NCBI RefSeq assembly: GCF_905373215.1
Contig: NZ_CAJPRT010000001.1
Coordinates: forward strand, 62,001-126,000
DNA: 64,000 nt
From: an uncultured Campylobacter sp.
GTDB taxonomy: Bacteria; Campylobacterota; Campylobacteria; Campylobacterales; Campylobacteraceae
Direction: 5' to 3'
Below the pieces are notes generated by a model. The model saw only the letters and a list, made by a program, of their open reading frames with translations, was not told where the DNA came from and did no database searches. How positions within the stretch are numbered: position 1 is the first letter of the stretch; each line of letters starts with the position of its first letter. Made by a program: the position numbers and the translations under genes. Shown in pieces: positions 35,317 through 44,075 of the stretch.

Positions 35317-36158
35317 TCACTTAAATATATCCATAACCTCAAGCGTCCCTCGCAGCCTAAACTCATCAAAGGGCAGATGCTCCGCGATGCTAGGCCCGCT
35401 CACGTCGCAGCTTTGATTTATGAGGCGCAAAATTTATTTTAGCTCGCTCATTTTCATCCTGCCGCCTCCGTCGCCCGTGAGCTCGGGGTTTGCGAAGTAT
35501 GTCGAGTGAAAAAACGCAGCGTCCAAAACGTCGATATCAAGATGGATCAAAACGCGTTTAAATTTAGCGCAAAAAGCCGCTATCTCGGCGTGTGGGATAA
35601 AATTTTTATCTTGGATTTTAAATTTAACGCCGAGATTGTTTAGATATTTTTCTTGATAGTCGTGAAGCCCCTGAAGGCCTACGTAGAGCAGGTTTTGCGG
35701 CTCAAACGCTCCGTTTTTCATAAGCGCTCTTAGCCCCGCGCGCCCTGCTCTAGTAGCGTGCCGAGCACCATGGCATGGGCATACGCGTAGGCGTCTTGCG
35801 GCGTAGAGACGTCCGAGTGCGCGTCCAGCCAAACGATGCCCGTCTCGCCGTATTTGCCGTACAGATAATCAAAAGGCGCGAGCGAAACGATGCAGTTGCC
35901 GCCTATCGTGATGATTTTATCTGGATTTTCGCGCTCTATCAAATTTAGCGCGCTTTTCACGCCCGCTTCGACCTCATCTCTGGCGTAGATGCCGTCTTTT
36001 ACAGGCTTTTTCTCATCGTTTGGAGCAGAAATCGGCACCCTGATAAGGGGCTAATCGTCGTTCGGCGGTACGATGAGGCAGAGTAGCTGCGCGCCGAAAT
36101 AATACTCATCAAGCCCGCCGCTTAGAAAATCCGGATAAAGAAGTCTAATCGTTTTCAT
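35317..36158 (-). pseudogene. arginase/agmatinase-family gene, multiply broken
   Basis: ATG at 36158 starts MKTIRLLYPDFLSGGLDEYY. An in-frame TAG at 36051-36053 interrupts NDD-PLIRVPI (a Gln codon would fit). The core follows: IITIGGNC, WLDAHSDVS and AHAMVLG. Loss of one base in a G run near 35738 then shifts the frame, and the sequence resumes as LRALMKNGAFEPQNLLYVGL and VLIHLDIDVLD. A TAA ends the frame at 35434, yet the same frame continues ILRLINQSCDVSGPSIAEHL to 35317. These are ureohydrolase metal-site motifs, although GGN replaces the usual GGDH. Three lesions make this a clear pseudogene. Confidence 0.85.
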
Positions 36159-36285
36159 ATCTTGCTTTCGTGTTTTAAATTTGCAAGCCGCCTTGCGAGG
36201 CTGCGCCGCCATAACGCCTAGCTAAATTTGACCGCGAAGCGCCGCTAAATTTGAACTCGTTAAGGCTAAATTTAAGCCGCCGCCT

Positions 36286-36387
36286 TTAGAAGCCGAGGCG
36301 AGCGCGAGAAAGCGAAACGCAAAGCTCGCGCACTATCTCGCGCAGGGCGGTTCCCGTAGCTCCCGCGACCAAAGCCATTTTACCCAT
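36286..36387 (-). pseudogene. N-terminal remnant of an NAD(P)-binding Rossmann protein
   Basis: ATG at 36387 with GGAG upstream starts MGKMALVAGATGTALREIVR, the nucleotide-binding start of NmrA/HTATIP2-like proteins, but the frame ends after 33 residues and no continuation was found in other frames. Probably a truncated gene next to the arginase wreck. Confidence 0.5.
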
Positions 36388-36498
36388 TTTCGCTCCTTAA
36401 ATTTCTTTAAATTTTAACGCGCTTTGCGGTCAAATTTAGCTCAAGCGCTACGTTGCGCGAATTTTTACGCCTCATCGCGCGACGCATAATGCATAAAT

Positions 36499-37257
36499 TT
36501 AGCGTTTGCCCGCGTAGTCAAATCGCGCAGCCACCAAGCTAAACTCGAAGCTGTTTCGATCCACCGCGCCCACACACGCGTCGCTGTCGTAAAGCGTAAG
36601 CAAGAATTCCGCCATCTCCTCGCTTGAGTGATAGCGCTTAAAAGCCGCGTCGTAGTCGTAGCCCGCGTCATCCGTCGCCATGGGACCGAACTCCGTCCTA
36701 GTCGCGGCGGGCGCTAAAACTTTAGCCTGCATTTTGGCCTCTTTATCCTGCGCCAGCTCTCGGTGCAAGCCCTCGGTAAAGGCGCTTACGAAAAACTTGC
36801 TCGCGCAGTAGGTAACGACGTTTGGTACGATGCTGTAGCCGCCCACGGAGGAGACATTGATGAGCTGGGCGGGCTTACGCTTGTAGTCGCGCACGAAGAG
36901 ATGGCTTAGCAGCGTGAGCGAAATGACGTTGAGACGTAGCATCTGCGAGATTTTGGCGAGATCGCGCTCGCCGACCGCGCCGCAATCCCCGAAGCCCGCA
37001 TTGTTTATGAGCGCCTTTAGTTCGTAGCTTTTTAGCTCGTCCCAAAGCGCCAAGACGTTCTCGCTACGCGCAAGGTCGCAAATTTTAATCACGACGTCTG
37101 ATTCAGGCGAAATTTTAGCGATCTCGTCCTTTAAGTTTTGCAGAAGCTCCGCTCTGCGCGCGATTAGGATCAAATTTTCTCCTCGCCCGGCAAAGGCCTT
37201 TGCCGTAGCTGCTCCGATACCCGAACTTGCGCCGGTGATGACGATATATTTTTTCAT
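36499..37257 (-). CDS. short-chain dehydrogenase/reductase
   Basis: 252-residue classical SDR. The cofactor motif TGASSGIG lies at residues 8-15, NNAG near 90, the catalytic Ser in INVSSVGG, and Y-x3-K in TYCASKFF. The Arg-rich N-terminal region (IARRAELLQNL) suggests NADP preference. Substrate cannot be inferred. AAGGAT precedes ATG. It lies alone on the minus strand with a Rossmann-protein remnant immediately downstream. Confidence 0.92.
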   Translation of the reverse strand: MKKYIVITGASSGIGAATAKAFAGRGENLILIARRAELLQNLKDEIAKISPESDVVIKICDLARSENVLALWDELKSYELKALINNAGFGDCGAVGERDLAKISQMLRLNVISLTLLSHLFVRDYKRKPAQLINVSSVGGYSIVPNVVTYCASKFFVSAFTEGLHRELAQDKEAKMQAKVLAPAATRTEFGPMATDDAGYDYDAAFKRYHSSEEMAEFLLTLYDSDACVGAVDRNSFEFSLVAARFDYAGKR

Positions 37258-37378
37258 TTTCTATCCTTTCTTGGTTTTTTCAGTTTAAAATTTTACTAAA
37301 GCTCGCCGCGTATTCACGCGCGCGCTCGTCTTAAATTTACAAATTTGCCAGCATTTTGCGGGGCGTTTTATTCGTCGC

Positions 37379-37945
37379 TTATGGGGGCGTGCGCTTGGTA
37401 TCTACCGCTTTGCCGTCAAGATAATACCGACCGCCGGCGACGTAGTGGAGCGTTTTTAGCTCGTCAGGGATCTTTTCGAACAGCCAGTGCCTGCCGTCAA
37501 ATATCCGCTCGTCCGCGTATGCCGCGACGACCTCGCCTATGAAAAGATCGTAGCTCTGCTCGTTGCGAGGCTCGGGGATACGCTTGCAAACGAGCCATGC
37601 AGCGCAGCCCGCGATCAGCGGTACGCGGGAGTCATCTTGATAAAAAATTTCCACGTTTTTCATCTTGTCCGCGTTATCAAAGCGTGAGTTATTTTCGGCG
37701 CCCAGCTCGCTAAGCGGCTCCGCCTGCGCGGCCGTAGGGATCTGCACGGCGAAATACCCGCTCTTTTCAATGAGCGTCCTCGTGTACGAGCCGTTGTGCG
37801 GCACGATGGTAACCTTGTCGTAGTCAAGCGCCTGCGCCCACGTTATCGCCATCGCATTGACGTCGCCATCGTATTTGGCCGATACGAGCGTGGTCGCGCC
37901 GGGGTTTGGGATATGATTTTTGTAGATCGACTTTAATGACCTCAA
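37379..37945 (-). CDS. flavin reductase-like FMN-binding protein
   Basis: 188-residue protein of the flavin reductase-like/NADH:FMN oxidoreductase family, with the N-terminal pattern NPGATTLVSAKYDG, then AMAITWAQALDYD and SYTRTLIEKSGYFAVQIPT. The start is TTG at 37945 with AAGGAG 7 bases upstream. These enzymes bind FMN and supply reduced flavin or act in small redox reactions; the partner is unknown. Orientation matches the SDR, but they are separated by about 120 bases. Confidence 0.87.
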   Translation of the reverse strand: MRSLKSIYKNHIPNPGATTLVSAKYDGDVNAMAITWAQALDYDKVTIVPHNGSYTRTLIEKSGYFAVQIPTAAQAEPLSELGAENNSRFDNADKMKNVEIFYQDDSRVPLIAGCAAWLVCKRIPEPRNEQSYDLFIGEVVAAYADERIFDGRHWLFEKIPDELKTLHYVAGGRYYLDGKAVDTKRTPP

Positions 37946-38107
37946 TTTTTACTCCTTTGATTAAAATTCATCGGCGGCGCGAAAAATCGCTCGGTAGTAG
38001 CCCCCTAAATTTCGTCTTAAGCTCTACTGAGCGAGCCTAAGCCTCGGCGCGCTTGGATTAAATTCTTTCGCGGCGCGCGAAATTTAGCGGGCTTAAAATT
38101 TCACCCG

Positions 38108-38581
38108 CTATTTTCTGCGGATCTTATAGCCCTTGCCGCTTTTTGTTTTTAGCAGCGAAATTTTTCCGTCCTTCGAGACGTAGTAACCGCCCTTAACTTT
38201 GCTTAAAATTTCGCTCTGCGGCAAGCTCGCCCAAAAAATTTCTACCCTGCTTTTATCCGCGGAAAATATCCCGTAGATCGCAAGCGTAGCGTTATCCGGA
38301 TCAGCCAACCTCACGTCCGCGACATCAAAGACCTGCACGCAGCCGTTTTTCATCTTTGAAAAGCTCTGGCCCGCGGCGATCAAGCAGCCGTGCTCGTCCG
38401 TGCCGCCGCCTACCATCGGCCCCTGCACGGCGGGCACCTTGCAGACGCCCTCACTCGTGCCGCAGTCCGCAGCCGCGCTTTCGCTCCTCTTATCCGCCTC
38501 CCTGCCTATCTTTGCATCGTTCGCCGCGCAGCCGCACAAAAGCGCCGCCGCAAAGACCGCGATTAAAATTTTACTTCTCAT
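38108..38581 (-). CDS. lipoprotein of unknown function
   Basis: 157 residues with a typical lipoprotein signal (MRSKILIAVFAAALLCGC, lipobox LLCGC, Cys 18). The mature part contains Cys residues in DCGTSEGVCKV, EHGCLIAAG and NGCVQVFDV, suggesting disulfides, a globular centre and a basic tail. The segment GTDEHGCLIAAGQSFSKMK resembles small Campylobacter peptidoglycan/envelope lipoproteins, but I cannot name it. AAGGAG precedes ATG. Monocistronic. Confidence 0.8.
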   Translation of the reverse strand: MRSKILIAVFAAALLCGCAANDAKIGREADKRSESAAADCGTSEGVCKVPAVQGPMVGGGTDEHGCLIAAGQSFSKMKNGCVQVFDVADVRLADPDNATLAIYGIFSADKSRVEIFWASLPQSEILSKVKGGYYVSKDGKISLLKTKSGKGYKIRRK

Positions 38582-38822
38582 CTTTACTCCTTAAATTTAT
38601 TCTGCCCTAATAAGCGCAAATTTAATGCCACAAAGGCGCAAATTAAAGCTTTCATTAAAACCGCGCAATTCTACCGCCGCTCAGCTTAAATTTTATCCAT
38701 GCGCCCGCCAAAGCTCGCTTCGGCGTTAAATTTTAAATCTCGCGCGCCGCGCCCAAACAAAGCCCGATCGCGCAGTGTCCACACGCTGTTTTTCATCATA
38801 GCGACCGCGCCGCTTCGTTTGG

Positions 38823-40235
38823 CTAAAATTCCGCGTTTTGCTCCCAGATACGCTCTTGCGACTTCGCATCCGCCGCCGCAAGCTCTGCCAGCTTGCAAAA
38901 TGCCTCCCGAATCTCCTCGCGCTCCATAGTGTCGATGCTATGCTTGGCGTCTATCGCGTTAAAAACGGCGATAAATTCTTTTAAAATTTCGGTCTTCTCG
39001 GTCTTGAGCTCGTCGCTTGCGGATTCTGCTTCTAGCGCGCTTAGCTTCTTATGCGCGCCTGCATAAGCCCTCATCGCCTTTCTAGCAGTCGCCGCGCCCA
39101 CGCCCTCTCTGCCGTCCCAGCGGCGCAGCGGGTTGTTTAAATTTGCCGCCAGCCACTGCTTGCTTCGCGGCTGCTTGATTACGAGGCTTTCTATGTCTTT
39201 AAACTGCGCTCTAGCCGCCTCGCAAGCGCCTTTAGGCACCGACCAGAAACAAAGGCGTTTTAGATGCGGCAGCTGCGCCCTAGTCGGAAAGCGTTCAAAT
39301 CCGTAAACGTCGCTTAGCCAGACGTCTTTTAGGTGTTTAAATTTGGCAAGCGCGTCGATGTTTTTTAGCGTGCCGCCCTGCGCGTTAATGAAAATTTCGC
39401 GCAAATTCGGAAAGCTCGCCGCAACGCATGCGAGATCAATGCACTCGCCGCGCTGCGAAAATATCTGTAGATCGCGCAGTTTTTCAAGTCCGCGAATGCA
39501 AAATCCGCCGCCGCTTAGGTTTAGTTGGACGCTCAAAAGCTCGCCGTCAAAAGGGCAGCGCACGCTTTTTAGCCGCGCGATATCGCCGTTTATCACGAGC
39601 CGCCACAGCGAGCCGTTTAGCGTGATCTCCTCCGTGCCGCTCGCATGCAAGACGAGCTGCTGTAGGTGCGTGCGCGAGATATCCAGGCTTTTGGCGGCAC
39701 AGCTTAGCTCAAGCTGCGTCATCATCGGCGTCGCTTCTAAAAAATTTTTCAAATTTTCATCCCAAACCGCGCTTTTCATATCGTAGCAAAACGGATTTTG
39801 CCGCGCTAAAGCGGCGTAGAATTCCCTGCTTTGCGGCTGCGAAATTTCAAGTTTTTGCTTGCTAATATATTTAAATTTAGCGCGGATCTGCTTCGGCAGC
39901 TTATTCCACGCAAGCTGCATGCAGATCTGTTCGATGCTTTGCAGGCTCACGCACTCCGGCGGCTCGCAAATCAAAGCGGCGTTGCCAATGAAAACGGGCT
40001 CGGCGTCTAAAATTTCATCTGCGCCGAGATAAAATTCCCCGCGCTTCCAAAAGTGATGATCGAAGTAAAACGGCTTGAGCCTTTCCGCTTCTTTTAGCCC
40101 GAGCGGCACGCTCGCAAAGCCGTCCAAAACGAGCGCGACTAGCCCCACCTGAGCGCTTAGGATCTGCGCGGTAAAATACGCGTCCCGCCTCTTAAGCTTT
40201 ACGGCGAAGAGATCGCCGGTTTTCGGTTCGGTCAT
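38823..40235 (-). CDS. leucine-rich-repeat protein with Imm26-like N-terminus
   Basis: 470 residues, no signal peptide. The N-terminal 60 residues (TGDLFAVKLKRRDAYFTAQI, ...PLGLKEAERLKPFYF) resemble the Imm26 immunity domain found in polymorphic toxin loci. Residues about 180-360 hold irregular leucine-rich repeats (LRDLQIFSQRG, NLREIFINAQGG, HLKDVWLSDVYG, HLKRLCFWSVP). The C-terminal 100 residues are helical and charged. Such a repeat scaffold binds proteins. A decayed copy of part of the repeat region lies at 43909-44075, so this gene belongs to a locally duplicated family. No toxin gene is visible nearby. Confidence 0.75.
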   Translation of the reverse strand: MTEPKTGDLFAVKLKRRDAYFTAQILSAQVGLVALVLDGFASVPLGLKEAERLKPFYFDHHFWKRGEFYLGADEILDAEPVFIGNAALICEPPECVSLQSIEQICMQLAWNKLPKQIRAKFKYISKQKLEISQPQSREFYAALARQNPFCYDMKSAVWDENLKNFLEATPMMTQLELSCAAKSLDISRTHLQQLVLHASGTEEITLNGSLWRLVINGDIARLKSVRCPFDGELLSVQLNLSGGGFCIRGLEKLRDLQIFSQRGECIDLACVAASFPNLREIFINAQGGTLKNIDALAKFKHLKDVWLSDVYGFERFPTRAQLPHLKRLCFWSVPKGACEAARAQFKDIESLVIKQPRSKQWLAANLNNPLRRWDGREGVGAATARKAMRAYAGAHKKLSALEAESASDELKTEKTEILKEFIAVFNAIDAKHSIDTMEREEIREAFCKLAELAAADAKSQERIWEQNAEF

Positions 40236-40353
40236 TTCCGTCCTTTAAAATTTTAATCTGTCCGCACCCGTTTGACGAGCGTGGATTTTAACGGAGCTGC
40301 GAGCTAAATTTAGCCCAAACGCTCCGTTGCTAGGTGCCGCTTCAAATCAAATT

Positions 40354-41936
40354 TTATCTGCATTCAAAGCTACTCGCGTTATTTTCGTCGCCGCCTACGT
40401 AGGTAGCCACTTTTGGATACGCGCAGACCTCGATCTGCTTGCCGGCACGGCTCGCGCTTTTGCCCAGCAGGCTAGAAGGAGCCGTTCCCTGCTCGCGCCA
40501 CGCTTCAAGCGCGCTTAGCGGATCGACGTCATCGATACCGTTGCCGCCGCCGCAGTGATTCATCCCCGGCAAGGCAAAAAATCGCGCAAACTCATCCGCG
40601 TTCGCGTTCGTTTCTTGTAGCTTTTTGAACCAATCGCGCTGATCCATCGCCGAAAACACGGGATCGGAAACGCCCGTTACGATGATGAGTTTGCCGCCGT
40701 TAGCGCGGAAGCTATCTAGCTTGGTCGAAATCGCATCGTTTATCGCTGCGGTCTCGAACGTTCGCTCTACATCCTTATCGAAATCAAAGCTCATCAGATC
40801 AAACTCCGGTTGCGGCGGCGTCAAGAAATAATAATTCATCGAACCCTTTGAGAGCACGATATTTCTAGCATTTGGCTCTGCCGTTTGCGAGTCGCCAAGC
40901 TTCCACATGCGCCAGCCGGGCTGATTTATCCCGGCATCGTAAAACCAGTCGCTGTAAATTTGCTCGCCCTTGCTGTTTTTTGCGCCCTCAAAATCGCCTT
41001 TATCGCAGAAATTTTATCTTTGGGCAGATCAAGTCCGCTGGGATCGAACTCGCAACGCTCCCAAGCGCCGATGATTCCGTCTTTTAGGCCGTCTAGCGCG
41101 TCGCATTTATCCAGAACCGCCATGCTTAGCTTATCCAAATCCTCCTGCGTAAGGGCGTTTGCAAAAATTTTCTCCCCTGCAGCGTTTTTAGGCGCGATCT
41201 TCATAAGCTGCCGGTTGTCCCACTGCTCCGCAATCGCCGCGCGCGAAAGCCTAAAGCCGGGATTTGCCGCGATTACGCCGTCAAATTCCAGTGGATACCT
41301 CTGCGCCGCCATCAAAGCCGAGCGTCCGCCGTTTGAGCAGCCCATAAAGTAGCTGTGTGCGGGCGCTTTTTTATACGCTGCAAAAACCAGCTGCTTTGAG
41401 ACGCTCGCGACCTTGCCGATAGCCTGATAGGCATAGTCTAACCGCGCCTGCTGCTCAAGTCCAAACTCGGGCGTAGGCGTAGGATGTCCCGAATCGGTCG
41501 TGACGACCGCATAGCCCCTCATAAGCGCGGGCGTTGCAGTGCTAGTGCGGATAGGCACGGCGCCAAGAGCCGGCGCTACGAAGCCGTCCAAACCGCCTCC
41601 GCCCTGAAATAGCAGCTTGCCGTTCCAGTCGCCCGGCAAGCGCAGCTCAAATTTTATGCCGTAATGCTTGCCGTCCGAGCCCGTGCGGGAGGCTATCTCA
41701 CCGTGAATTATGCAGTGCGGCGCGGCTTTTAGCGTCTTTTTGGCTCCGCCGGTTAGCGCAAACATCTTATCAGCGCCGATTTCGCCGCTTTGATTCCAGA
41801 TCGCTTCGCTAATCTTTGTATCGTAAATTTTCGTGCCCTTTAGCGCCGCGCAAGCCCGCTCGTCAAAATCGCTCGCAAGCGCTCCCTGTAGACCCAAAGC
41901 AGCCGTAAAGGTTGCAACTAAAATTTTATATTTCAT
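40354..41936 (-). pseudogene. tannase/feruloyl esterase-family gene with one frameshift
   Basis: ATG at 41936 (AGGAG 6 bases upstream) starts a signal peptide (MKYKILVATFTAALGLQGAL). The alpha/beta hydrolase then shows the nucleophile motif GCSNGGRSA and, near the C-terminus, NHCGGG. Together these give the CS-D-HC catalytic pattern in which a disulfide joins the active-site Ser and His segments. The frame breaks near 40996, where a T run has one T fewer than needed: AIKAI-[F]-EGAKNSKGEQIYSDW resumes in another frame and runs to 40354. Otherwise complete at about 527 residues. It could be a recent pseudogene or a slippage-prone, reversible locus. Confidence 0.83.
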
Positions 41937-42055
41937 TGCCGCTCCTTTTGAAATTTTATTAATCATAATTTTAACATAAAAATTTATCGTGAATTTCAAG
42001 TGCATTTGGAAGGTTGTGAAATTCCTGGCGGAGCCATGCGGGATTTAAATTTTAA
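41937..42055. other. short spacer before the esterase gene
   Basis: Holds the esterase ribosome binding site and an AT-rich segment; nothing else seen. Confidence 0.4.
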
Positions 42056-42274
42056 TTAAAGGGGCGAAGCACTTGGGCGATCCGCAGAATCTGGCTCGTC
42101 GGTTACGCGATTTCGTAGATCGCGGCGGAATACTTCGATCGCCCAAAACCAAACCGCGTGCCCGAAAAATTCCGAAACAAACTCATACCACGGAAGCTGA
42201 AAAATCGGCAGCGTGATACAATGCACGGCGATATTTACAACGATACCAATGCGGCGCCCTGAAATAGCGTAATT
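42056..42274 (-). pseudogene. C-terminal remnant of a small membrane protein
   Basis: An open frame without a start codon encodes a hydrophobic sequence (RRIGIVVNIAVHCITLPIF, LPWYEFVSEFFGHAVWFWAI) followed by a charged tail ending in TAA at 42056. The composition is that of a real membrane protein with two helices. A TAA at 42275-42277 closes the frame upstream. I read it as a 5'-truncated gene; the family is not identified. Confidence 0.5.
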
Positions 42275-42335
42275 TTAGGAAATTTCTCGGCAGAAAAGTG
42301 TGTTTAATTTTAAATTCTGCTATTGTTGCAGAGAA

Positions 42336-43487
42336 TTAAATTCCGCGCGTGCCCTTAAAGCTTGCACGGTAAAAAATCAGCAGCGCGGCGGCTAACGCGG
42401 CAAAGCCGCAAAATAGCCCTTGGTAGCTTAAATATTCAAGCGCCTTGCCACCTACGGCAGTACCGATACCACCTCCGAAAAATATCGCCGTGCCTATGAT
42501 CCCAGAGGATAGACCTTTGGCGGAGCCGCAACGAAGCGCTGCGCTTGCTAGGACCGACTGCGCGCAAACATAGCCAAATCCCAACAAAAATGTTCCTACA
42601 TATGCAGTGGCAGCAAAGCAACTCGCCAAAAGGCACAGCGCAGAAGCGGACGCCAAAAAGCCGAGGGATAGAATTTCTTTTGGCGGCAACTTCTCTTTTA
42701 AATATCTAGCAGCGTTTCCTGCCAAAAAGCAAGCGACGCCGTAAAGCATAAGGCAGACTCCGGCAAAATTTGAGTTCAAGCCCAGCTTTTTAAGCAGATA
42801 AGCGCCTATGAACGAGTACGCACCGAGCACAATTACGCCGTTACATAAAGCCAAAAAATAACTTCTCAAAAGCGCAGCATCGCTGCGCAAGCTAGCTAGG
42901 GATTTTACGAAACTTTCGCCTCCGCTTTTCGGAGCGTCTTTGAAATTTAGCGTAAATAGTGATACGAAAGATGCCGCAGACAGCGCAGAAAAGGCTAAAA
43001 ATATCTCCCTCCAAGAAAATCTAGCCACCGCCCATCCACCTAAAGCCGCACTCAGCCCCTGCCCTAAAAATACCGAGCCCAGAAATATCGCTACGATTTT
43101 TTGTCTATCCTTCTCGTCATATGCATCGCCTATAACGCCGAGGCAGACGGCGATTATACCCGCCGCCGCGCATCCCGTGCAAAAACGAAATAAAACAAGC
43201 CACGCTAAACTTTTTGCAGTGGAACAAAGAAGCGTAAATATCGCCAAAAAGAGCATTAGCAGAATTAAAATTTTACCTCTACCGTAGCGATCGCTAAGAT
43301 GTCCGTATACCGACTGAAGTAAGCCGTATGGGATCAGATATGCCGTCAAAACTGTGGAGGCGGCGCTTACCTGCACCCCAAACGTATCTGCGATGCTAGG
43401 CAGCAGTAGCGATGCGATCCAGTTATCTGCGGCAGAGATTATCCCTGAGGCGATGATTAAGAGTAGTAGTCCTTTTTTGCGGCGCAT
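42336..43487 (-). CDS. MFS transporter, drug-resistance type
   Basis: 383 residues and about 12 membrane helices, with MFS signatures LSDRYGRGKILIL (loop 2-3) and a repeated half in the C-terminal part. The pattern of the first half (SGIISAADNWIASLLLPSIADTFGV, then TAYLIPYGLLQ) is that of DHA1 multidrug or metabolite exporters. Substrate unknown. AGGAA precedes ATG. Monocistronic; divergent from nothing close. Confidence 0.87.
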   Translation of the reverse strand: MRRKKGLLLLIIASGIISAADNWIASLLLPSIADTFGVQVSAASTVLTAYLIPYGLLQSVYGHLSDRYGRGKILILLMLFLAIFTLLCSTAKSLAWLVLFRFCTGCAAAGIIAVCLGVIGDAYDEKDRQKIVAIFLGSVFLGQGLSAALGGWAVARFSWREIFLAFSALSAASFVSLFTLNFKDAPKSGGESFVKSLASLRSDAALLRSYFLALCNGVIVLGAYSFIGAYLLKKLGLNSNFAGVCLMLYGVACFLAGNAARYLKEKLPPKEILSLGFLASASALCLLASCFAATAYVGTFLLGFGYVCAQSVLASAALRCGSAKGLSSGIIGTAIFFGGGIGTAVGGKALEYLSYQGLFCGFAALAAALLIFYRASFKGTRGI

Positions 43488-43908
43488 TTTAAATTCCTAA
43501 ATTTACGTAATTTTAGCCATTATAACTCTTTTGCGAGGAAATTTGGAATTTTAGCAAGCTCAGCGAATATGAAACGACAGGCATGGATCGCTAAGTTCGC
43601 AGCGGGGACGCAATGCCGCGGCAAGTATAGCGCTATGGTCGGCATACAATGTGATGCATCTACCTTATAGGGGTGAAGGTAGGCAGTAACGTGAGCAGTG
43701 AGTGCATGACTAGTTTTATATTTCTAACTCTCTTTTTTCGCGTATAAAGCCTTATGAGAAATAACGCAAATTTAACAATGCCACGAAGCAGAGCTATAGC
43801 ATAAGGCAAATAAGGAAAGCTCTAACTTGCAGCACGAACCCTACAATAAAATTCAAAAATTCTTTAAAATTCTACGCGGATTATGATGCCTAAAAATCAA
43901 CTAAAATT
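43488..43908. other. 421-bp spacer with a possible dispersed repeat
   Basis: On the minus strand, about 43714 down to 43520, a start-less frame of 65 codons (…ALYLPRHCVPAANLAIHACR…) stays open and ends beside the MFS gene. I could not assign it to a family. Between 43673 and 43696 a 7-bp hairpin (CTACCTT/AAGGTAG) is present. Confidence 0.35.
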
Positions 43909-44075
43909 TTAAGTGCGCATATCCCCGTAGCGCACGCTTTTTAGCCACGTAATCTCATCGTTTATAACAAGCCGCGACGAACCGTTTGGACGATCTCGTG
44001 CCGCTAGATTAAATTTAATAGCAGCGAAATTTTGGAATTTTACGAATGCGGGGATTTCAATGAGCGCTTGAAATT
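43909..44075 (-). pseudogene. decayed fragment of the leucine-rich-repeat gene
   Basis: The minus-strand translation NGSSRLVINDEITWLKSVR matches NGSLWRLVINGDIARLKSVR of the intact LRR gene at 38823-40235, and the DNA around GCGCACGCTTTTTAGCC is nearly identical in both. The similarity covers about 60 codons and ends abruptly at the thiD stop, so this is a truncated paralogue or recombination scar. Confidence 0.65.

Noticed and set aside
35434..35832. Separate 132-codon gene for the ureohydrolase C-terminal half
   Set aside because: It begins mid-domain without a start signal and continues the upstream half after a one-base shift, so it is part of a pseudogene.
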